Positions 59,201 to 64,000 of a DNA stretch of 64,000 nucleotides are shown piece by piece. Under the pieces are notes generated by a model, which saw nothing but the letters and a program-made list of their open reading frames with translations, had not been told where the DNA came from and searched no databases. The DNA lies in NCBI GenBank assembly GCA_038002745.1, contig JBBODD010000001.1, positions 1,612,001 to 1,676,000 on the forward strand, read 5' to 3'. The stretch's first letter is position 1, and each line of letters begins with the position of its first letter. The position numbers were made by a program, and so were the translations under genes. Origin of the DNA: Bacillus sp. FSL H8-0547. GTDB lineage: Bacteria > Bacillota > Bacilli > Bacillales > Bacillaceae.

Positions 59201-59407
59201 TGGTACACCTCCTGTAAGAATTAAGATTCCGCACTTATACCGTTCGGTTTCTTTCTTATCAAAAGAAATGCCTCCACGTCAGACATGGAGGCAGTATATA
59301 TACAAGCGATCTAATTACTAGTTCACATATATACACCTCGGCAGGAAATTAAGCATGGGTAGCACCTGCTGTCTACGGTATAAATGAAGTTATTTAGTTA
59401 AACAACA
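59201..59407 (-). promoter_or_regulatory. L10 leader with attenuator
   Basis: About 200 nt of leader RNA. The segment at 59325-59382 (CGTAGACAGCAGGTGC, CCTGCCGAGGTGTATA) is the L10-binding motif known across bacteria. Downstream, TGCCTCCA and TGGAGGCA (59269-59293) form a terminator stem with loop of 9 nt followed by TTTCTTTT. Free L10 binding is expected to favour the terminator. Confidence 0.92.
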
Positions 59408-59413
59408 TTTTTG

Positions 59414-59442
59414 ATTATATATAAAGGTGACTAAGATGTCAA
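59414..59442 (-). promoter_or_regulatory. Promoter of rplJ-rplL
   Basis: Perfect TTGACA (59437-59442), 17-bp spacer, perfect TATAAT (59414-59419), right after the rplA stop. Confidence 0.93.
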
Positions 59443-59445
59443 CTA

Positions 59446-60144
59446 TTATTTAACGCCGAAGCTTGAAGCATCAACTTTAACGCCAGGTCCCATAGTAGAA
59501 GCAACAGCAACGTTCTTCATGTAAGTACCTTTTGCAGCAGCTGGCTTAGCTTTTAGAAGTGTTTCGAAGATTGTTGTGAAGTTCTCAACAAGCTTGCTGT
59601 CTTCGAAAGAAACTTTACCGATTGGCACGTGGATGTTTCCAGCTTTGTCAACACGGTATTCAACTTTACCGGCTTTGATTTCTTTTACCGCTTTGTCAAC
59701 GTCAAAAGAAACTGTTCCAGTTTTAGGGTTTGGCATTAAGCCTTTTGGTCCAAGGACGCGTCCAAGTTTACCAACTTCACCCATCATGTCAGGAGTAGCT
59801 ACGATTACATCAAATTCGAACCAGCCTTGCTGGATTTTGTTGATGTAGTCAGCATCGCCAACATAGTCAGCTCCGGCAGCTTCTGCTTCCTTCGCTTTTT
59901 CGCCTTTAGCGAATACAAGTACGCGCTGAGTTTTGCCCGTTCCGTTTGGAAGAACAACTGCACCGCGGATTTGCTGATCGTTTTTACGTGGATCAACGCC
60001 TAAACGGAATGCAACTTCAACTGTTGCATCAAATTTAGCTGTGTTTGTTTTCTTTACAAGTTCAATTGCATCTTGAACTCCGTAAGCTTGAGCACGGTCT
60101 ACTAATTTAGCAGCTTCAACGTACTTTTTACCTCTTTTAGCCAT
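59446..60144 (-). CDS. rplA: 50S ribosomal protein L1
   Basis: A 232-residue protein of the L1 stalk that moves E-site t[20 protein letters not shown] start with AGGAGG upstream; [14 protein letters not shown] and [17 protein letters not shown] are diagnostic. In many bacteria it represses the L11 operon. A hairpin lies between rplK and this gene. Confidence 0.99.
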   Translation of the reverse strand: MAKRGKKYVEAAKLVDRAQAYGVQDAIELVKKTNTAKFDATVEVAFRLGVDPRKNDQQIRGAVVLPNGTGKTQRVLVFAKGEKAKEAEAAGADYVGDADYINKIQQGWFEFDVIVATPDMMGEVGKLGRVLGPKGLMPNPKTGTVSFDVDKAVKEIKAGKVEYRVDKAGNIHVPIGKVSFEDSKLVENFTTIFETLLKAKPAAAKGTYMKNVAVASTMGPGVKVDASSFGVK

Positions 60145-60194
60145 TATAGATTTCCTCCTTAGTGGTTTTAGCGGAATAACCTCCCACGAATAAA

Positions 60195-60218
60195 GGTTGC
60201 GAAAAGCAACTCGCAACC
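60195..60218 (-). other. Hairpin between rplK and rplA
   Basis: GGTTGCGA and TCGCAACC form a perfect 8-bp stem around 8 nt, followed by TTTATTC. It could be a weak terminator or a protein-binding structure. Confidence 0.5.
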
Positions 60219-60239
60219 CCCCTAAAACAAAAACAACAA

Positions 60240-60665
60240 TTAGTCTTCGATGACGATACCCATGCTGCGTGCAGTACCTTCAACCATACGCATAGCTGAT
60301 TCAACATTAGCCGCATTTAAGTCAGGCATTTTTGTTTCAGCAATTTCACGTACTTTATCACGCTTAACTGTTGCTACTTTATTACGGTTTGGTTCACCAG
60401 AACCAGACTCAATACCGGCTGCTTTCTTAAGCAATACTGCAGCAGGCGGAGTTTTTGTAATAAATGTAAATGAACGGTCTTCAAATACCGTAATTTCAAC
60501 AGGAATGATAAGTCCAGCCTGATCAGCTGTACGAGCGTTAAACTCCTTACAGAATCCCATGATGTTAACACCAGCTTGACCCAATGCAGGACCAACCGGC
60601 GGCGCTGGATTAGCTTTACCAGCAGGAATTTGCAACTTAACCATTTTAATTACTTTTTTAGCCAC
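60240..60665 (-). CDS. rplK: 50S ribosomal protein L11
   Basis: A 141-residue protein of the GTPase-associated centre, needed for RelA activation. The start is GTG ([16 protein letters not shown]) with AAGGAGG eight to nine bases upstream. The proline-rich [17 protein letters not shown] helix, where thiostrepton and micrococcin act, is wild type. Confidence 0.98.
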   Translation of the reverse strand: MAKKVIKMVKLQIPAGKANPAPPVGPALGQAGVNIMGFCKEFNARTADQAGLIIPVEITVFEDRSFTFITKTPPAAVLLKKAAGIESGSGEPNRNKVATVKRDKVREIAETKMPDLNAANVESAMRMVEGTARSMGIVIED

Positions 60666-60798
60666 GAGACACACCTCCTTAAGTCCGTGATGTGGTAATA
60701 GGGTTTTTACCCTCCCACTCATGTCGTCATTCTTTATATGAATGATAGAAAATAATCAAGTTTTATGCCCCGCAGAGCGAGACATACTGACTTATGAA

Positions 60799-60827
60799 AT
60801 ATTATCACTTTTCGTTTTCGAATTCAA
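60799..60827 (-). promoter_or_regulatory. Promoter of rplK-rplA
   Basis: TTGAAT (60822-60827), 17-bp spacer, TAATAT (60799-60804) with an extended TGA before it, 9 bp after the nusG stop. Confidence 0.65.
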
Positions 60828-60836
60828 GTTTTTTTC

Positions 60837-61370
60837 TTATAATTTATCAACTTGAGAAAATTCCAGCTCAACCGGCGTTTCGCGGCCGAACATGTTGACA
60901 AGCACTTTCACTTTGCCTTTATCCTTGTCAATCTCTTCAATTGATCCGGTAAAGTTGGCAAAAGGACCATCTATTACTTTGACAGACTCTTTCAGTTCAA
61001 AGTCCACTTCAATGCGTTTTTCTTCCATGCCCATATGCTTAAGGATCGTTACAACCTCTTCAGGAAGAAGCGGCGTCGGCTTAGAGCCTGATCCTGCTGA
61101 TCCTACGAAACCTGTAACACCCGGCGTATTCCGGACAACGTACCATGAATCGTCCGTCATGACGATCTCAACAAGCACATATCCAGGGAATACTTTTTTC
61201 TTTGTTACTTTCTTTTTGCCGTTTTTGAAATCTGTTTCTTCTTCTTCCGGAACGATGACGCGGAAGATTTTATCCTGCATGCCCATTGATTCTACACGCT
61301 TTTCAAGATTGGCCTTAACCTTATTCTCGTAACCGGAATAAGTGTGGACTACATACCAGTTTTTCTCCAT
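60837..61370 (-). CDS. nusG: Transcription termination/antitermination protein NusG
   Basis: A 177-residue elongation factor with an N-terminal NGN domain that clamps RNA polymerase and touches the non-template strand, and a C-terminal KOW domain (VKVIDGPFANFTGSIEEID). In bacilli NusG causes pausing and stimulates intrinsic termination. MEKNWYVVHTYSGYENKVKANL is the conserved start, with an in-frame TAG just two codons before it. The GGAGG site is 25 nt from the ATG, with a small hairpin between them. See the separate finding on its leader. Confidence 0.98.
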   Translation of the reverse strand: MEKNWYVVHTYSGYENKVKANLEKRVESMGMQDKIFRVIVPEEEETDFKNGKKKVTKKKVFPGYVLVEIVMTDDSWYVVRNTPGVTGFVGSAGSGSKPTPLLPEEVVTILKHMGMEEKRIEVDFELKESVKVIDGPFANFTGSIEEIDKDKGKVKVLVNMFGRETPVELEFSQVDKL

Positions 61371-61464
61371 CTTCTATAGGACGACTTGTCCATTCCCTCC
61401 CTGCATTTTGACTCTTATATTGCACTCTGCGGTTAGTTTCTTCTGCTGACTGTTATTTTTAAAC

Positions 61465-61492
61465 AATGAAAAAACCCGTCGAACGGGTTTTT
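61465..61492 (-). terminator. Intrinsic terminator in the secE-nusG spacer
   Basis: AAAACCCG and CGGGTTTT form an 8-bp stem around TTCGA, followed by six T on the minus strand. It lies after the probable nusG promoter and about 95 nt before nusG, so it can act as an attenuator. Confidence 0.88.
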
Positions 61493-61512
61493 GCGGAAAA
61501 ATAATATTCTCT

Positions 61513-61521
61513 ATTATAGCA
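61513..61521 (-). promoter_or_regulatory. Extended -10 promoter of nusG
   Basis: TGCTATAAT on the minus strand is TGn plus a perfect TATAAT. TTGAAT lies upstream at 19 bp. Predicted start near 61506, only about 13 nt before the terminator stem. Confidence 0.65.
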
Positions 61522-61579
61522 CGATTTTCTATCTATTATTCAATAAAATAAAACGAAATCAAAAACAGACGCTTTATTT

Positions 61580-61759
61580 TTAAGATACAAGGCGGATCAG
61601 CGATGAAATTCCGTAGTCGATGATGGCAAAAAAGACAACTGCAAAAGCTACTGTCGCAATAACTGTAATTGTATAGCGCGTCAGTTCTTTGCTTTTTGGC
61701 CAGCTTACCTTTTTCATTTCACGGGATACATCTTTGAAAAAATTAACAATACGCTGCAT
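61580..61759 (-). CDS. secE: Preprotein translocase subunit SecE
   Basis: A 59-residue single-helix type SecE that clamps SecY. The amphipathic FKDVSREMKKVSWPKSKELTR precedes one transmembrane helix (about 30-55). The ATG with GGAGG eight bases upstream was chosen; earlier TTG and ATG codons lie in or too near that site. It follows rpmGB by 63 bp. Confidence 0.97.
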   Translation of the reverse strand: MQRIVNFFKDVSREMKKVSWPKSKELTRYTITVIATVAFAVVFFAIIDYGISSLIRLVS

Positions 61760-61822
61760 GTACATTACCTCCAAGAGAATTCAGAAAGCCTGTCATAGAA
61801 ATATAGAATCATGTGATGAGTG

Positions 61823-61972
61823 CTACTTTGTTTCACGGTGGTCCGTATGTGCGCTGCAAGCTTTACAAAATTTCTTGAATTCTAAACGCTCTTCTGTGCT
61901 TGACGTGTTTTTCATCGTTGTGTAGTTTCTGCTTCCACAGTCTGTGCAAGCCATAGATACTTTCTTACGCAT
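61823..61972 (-). CDS. rpmGB: 50S ribosomal protein L33 (zinc-binding type)
   Basis: A 49-residue protein with two zinc CxxC pairs (CTDC and CKAC), beginning [17 protein letters not shown]. The position between sigH and secE is that of rpmGB in bacilli. AAGGTG precedes the ATG; the in-frame extension upstream overlaps the end of sigH and has no ribosome binding site. Whether this is the main or a spare L33 paralogue cannot be told. Confidence 0.95.
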   Translation of the reverse strand: MRKKVSMACTDCGSRNYTTMKNTSSTEERLEFKKFCKACSAHTDHRETK

Positions 61973-62054
61973 TTCGACACCTTCCGCTAGTCCTGCTTTT
62001 TCTATAAAAATGTACCACACGCAGGGAACCTTAGTCAATCTCGCCTGACAGGTT

Positions 62055-62711
62055 TTACAAATTGATCTCGCGCAGTTCCAGATACCTCTCAAGCTTGCGT
62101 TTTACACGCTGAAGGGCGTTATCGATTGATTTCACATGGCGGTTAAGCTCCTCTGAAATCTCCTGATAGCTTTTGCCGTCCAGGTAAAGCACGAGTACTT
62201 TCCGTTCGAGATCGCTTAATAGCTCTCCCATTTTCGTTTCTATATCATCAAATTCTTCCTGATTAATAATCAGTTCTTCCGGATCCATGACTTTAGCCCC
62301 GGATATGACATCCATAAGCGTCCGGTCAGATTCTTCGTCATAAATAGGCTTGTCCAGAGAAACGTATGAGTTAAGAGGAATATGTTTTTGACGGGTAGCG
62401 GTCTTAATAGCGGTAATAATCTGGCGAGTGATGCACAGCTCTGCAAAAGCTTTGAACGATGTAAGCTTGTCCTCTCTGAAATCACGGATTGCTTTATATA
62501 ATCCGATCATCCCTTCCTGGATAATATCTTCTCTGTCAGCCCCTATTAAAAAATAGGATCTTGCTTTAGCTCTGACAAAATTGCGGTACTTGGTGATTAA
62601 AAAATCCAGAGCATCGCTGTTCCCGTTATGAACAAGCTCAACAACCTGTTCATCCAGTAGAGCATGAAAATCTTCTTTGCTGAGTTTGCCCATGCTGAAA
62701 TGTGTGTTCAT
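62055..62711 (-). CDS. sigH: RNA polymerase sigma-H factor
   Basis: Directs post-exponential, competence and early sporulation genes, including spo0A and spoIIA promoters. The 218 residues equal the B. subtilis length. Region 2 ([22 protein letters not shown]) and region 4 ([20 protein letters not shown]) are nearly unchanged. The start (MNTHFSMGK) was set by the GGGGGGAT site. A strong sigma-A-like promoter just upstream would give it expression independent of yacP; AbrB repression is known in B. subtilis but was not traced here. Confidence 0.98.
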   Translation of the reverse strand: MNTHFSMGKLSKEDFHALLDEQVVELVHNGNSDALDFLITKYRNFVRAKARSYFLIGADREDIIQEGMIGLYKAIRDFREDKLTSFKAFAELCITRQIITAIKTATRQKHIPLNSYVSLDKPIYDEESDRTLMDVISGAKVMDPEELIINQEEFDDIETKMGELLSDLERKVLVLYLDGKSYQEISEELNRHVKSIDNALQRVKRKLERYLELREINL

Positions 62712-62744
62712 GCCGATCCCCCCGACCGCACAATAGATAGAAAT

Positions 62745-62774
62745 ATTATACAGTATGCATTTTGAAAGCGTCAA
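62745..62774 (-). promoter_or_regulatory. Sigma-A promoter of sigH
   Basis: TTGACG (62769-62774), 18-bp spacer, perfect TATAAT (62745-62750), overlapping no coding sequence. Confidence 0.8.
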
Positions 62775-62778
62775 CAGC

Positions 62779-63288
62779 CTAGAAGCCGCCTCTGCGCCAT
62801 TTTTCAAACAATTTCAACATATCATCTGTTATCGGAATTTTTGACTGGGGACTGTTTACTTTAATTTTTTCAACCCGCTTTTGTATTCTCTTTTCAATGG
62901 CTTCCACTTCATTCAGAAGCTCTCTTGCTGATTTGCGGAGGGCTCCCTGGCCAAAAATGGCCCATTGTTCAGTGAAATCTGATGTTGCCACATGAATCTG
63001 TGTTTTAATGTTGCTCAGAGAGATGGCTAATTTTTCGATCCTCTCATCCGCTGTTTCATTTTCTCTTGTATAGATAACTTCCACTCTGTGGTTTTTTTGT
63101 TTTTTCTCAATGCCCTTCACTTGATGGGCATCGAAAACAACAATAACTCTGTATCCGGTGTACGCTTGATATTCTGCCATTTTTTGAATAAGAACCTCTC
63201 TAGCCTCTGCGAGATTCTCTTTTTTCAATGATTGAAGATTCGCCCATGCACCGATGATGTTATATCCGTCAACAAGGAGGATATCCAT
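62779..63288 (-). CDS. rae1: NYN-domain endoribonuclease YacP/Rae1
   Basis: A 169-residue PIN-like (NYN) nuclease. In B. subtilis the homologue Rae1 cleaves some mRNAs in the ribosomal A site in a translation-dependent way. The acidic catalytic positions are visible: Asp7 in LLVDGYNIIG, Asp in VVFDAH, Asp in TADERIEKL and Asp in ATSDFTEQ. The basic C-terminal part (IQKRVEKIK) could bind the ribosome. It starts 3 bp after rlmB. Confidence 0.93.
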   Translation of the reverse strand: MDILLVDGYNIIGAWANLQSLKKENLAEAREVLIQKMAEYQAYTGYRVIVVFDAHQVKGIEKKQKNHRVEVIYTRENETADERIEKLAISLSNIKTQIHVATSDFTEQWAIFGQGALRKSARELLNEVEAIEKRIQKRVEKIKVNSPQSKIPITDDMLKLFEKWRRGGF

Positions 63289-63291
63289 TGT

Positions 63292-64000
63292 CTATTCTCC
63301 TAAAGGCTGACGCTTTCTGTAGACCTCATACATCAGGAGGCCTGCTGCTACTGAAGCATTAAGAGATGTGACCCGGCCAGCCATCGGCAAGTTGACCAGA
63401 AAATCACATTTTTCTTTGATGAGTCTTCCCATACCTTTTCCTTCACTGCCTATCACGAGTCCAAGCGGCATTTTACCGTCCATGGAACGGTAATCATCCG
63501 AGCCTTTCGCGTCTGTTCCCACAATCCACACGCCCCGCTCCTTAAGTTCCTCGATTGTTCTCGCAAGGTTTGTCACTCTTGCAACCGGGATATACTCAAT
63601 TGCACCTGTTGATAATTTTGCTACTGTAGTTGTCAGGCCTACCGCTCTCCGCTTCGGAATGATTATGCCGTGAGCACCTGTTGCATCAGCTGTTCTCATG
63701 ATGGAGCCGAGATTATGAGGATCCTCGATTTCATCAAGAATCAAGATAAACGGCGCTTCCCCTTTATCAGCAGCAGCCTTCAGGATATCGTCGACTTCGG
63801 CATATTCATAGGCAGCCACCTGTGCGACAACTCCCTGATGGTTCCCTTCTGCCATCTGATCAATTTTTTTCTTCGGAACAGTTTGGATGATGATGCCTTT
63901 TTCTTTTGCAAGCTGTGCAATCTGCTGGGCCTGTCCCTTTACTGAGTTCTCGGCTATCCAGATCTTGTATACATTGCGCGTTGATTTTAATGCTTCAATG
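63292..64000 (-). CDS. rlmB: 23S rRNA (guanosine-2'-O-)-methyltransferase RlmB, N terminus cut by the window end
   Basis: SpoU-family methyltransferase that modifies G2251 of 23S rRNA. The open frame runs on to base 64000 without a stop, so the start lies outside. Visible are the end of the N-terminal substrate-binding domain (TRNVYKIWIAENS), motif 1 DEIEDPHNLGSIMRTADATG, the SAM-knot segment VIGSEGKGM and NASVAAGLLMYE. The internal Met at 63855 is not the true start. The gene is followed by yacP, the usual order downstream of cysS and mrnC. Confidence 0.93.
   Translation of the reverse strand, partial: IEALKSTRNVYKIWIAENSVKGQAQQIAQLAKEKGIIIQTVPKKKIDQMAEGNHQGVVAQVAAYEYAEVDDILKAAADKGEAPFILILDEIEDPHNLGSIMRTADATGAHGIIIPKRRAVGLTTTVAKLSTGAIEYIPVARVTNLARTIEELKERGVWIVGTDAKGSDDYRSMDGKMPLGLVIGSEGKGMGRLIKEKCDFLVNLPMAGRVTSLNASVAAGLLMYEVYRKRQPLGE

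Overview
The window is from a low-GC Gram-positive endospore former of the family Bacillaceae, close to but distinct from the Bacillus subtilis group. The evidence is the gene order, near-identity of many proteins to what I recall of B. subtilis homologues (SigW, SigH, NusG, RpoB, RpoC, ribosomal proteins), strong GGAGG ribosome binding sites, TTG starts on rpoB and rpoC, and the sporulation and germination genes pdaB, kbaA, gerD and cwlD. It is the origin-proximal translation and transcription super-cluster, shown inverted, so nearly all genes lie on the minus strand (the leading strand). No phage, insertion sequence or CRISPR array was seen.

Layout from right to left, in transcription order. 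64000-61580: rlmB (cut by the window end), yacP/rae1, sigH, rpmGB and secE. 61370-57544: nusG, rplK, rplA, the L10 leader with rplJ and rplL, and ybxB. 57284-49682: rpoB, rpoC and rplGB. 49573-45189: the str genes rpsL, rpsG, fusA and tuf. 44847-29864: the S10, spc and alpha clusters, with secY, adk, map, a KOW protein, infA and rpoA. 29684-25452: ecfA1, ecfA2, ecfT, truA, then rplM and rpsI behind an L13-type leader. 25316-20565: ybaK, cwlD, salA, gerD, kbaA and pdaB. 20443-13885: a 70-residue hypothetical protein, then a 16S-23S-5S operon with two promoters and 11 tRNA genes. 13709-5428: rocF, sigW-rsiW, cdaA-cdaR-glmM, and glmS behind a glmS ribozyme. 5313-1: a lipoprotein, guaC (plus strand, with probable PurR boxes), a 52-bp tandem repeat array, a LysM-CAP secreted protein, an AI-2E family membrane protein and an Ohr peroxidase.

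The genes make the ribosome, RNA polymerase and translocon. Next to them are the envelope and second-messenger genes (c-di-AMP synthase and regulator, glucosamine supply, SigW stress response) and genes for spore cortex and germination. Most of what is not textbook lies in the intergenic regions. The main items are the 52-bp array at 3124-3667, a nusG leader with an early terminator and a displaced ribosome binding site, an attenuator-like structure before rpsL, a structured rpoA leader, and a palindrome inserted between the glmS ribozyme and glmS. I did not find a convincing new multi-gene system; these are leads, not discoveries.
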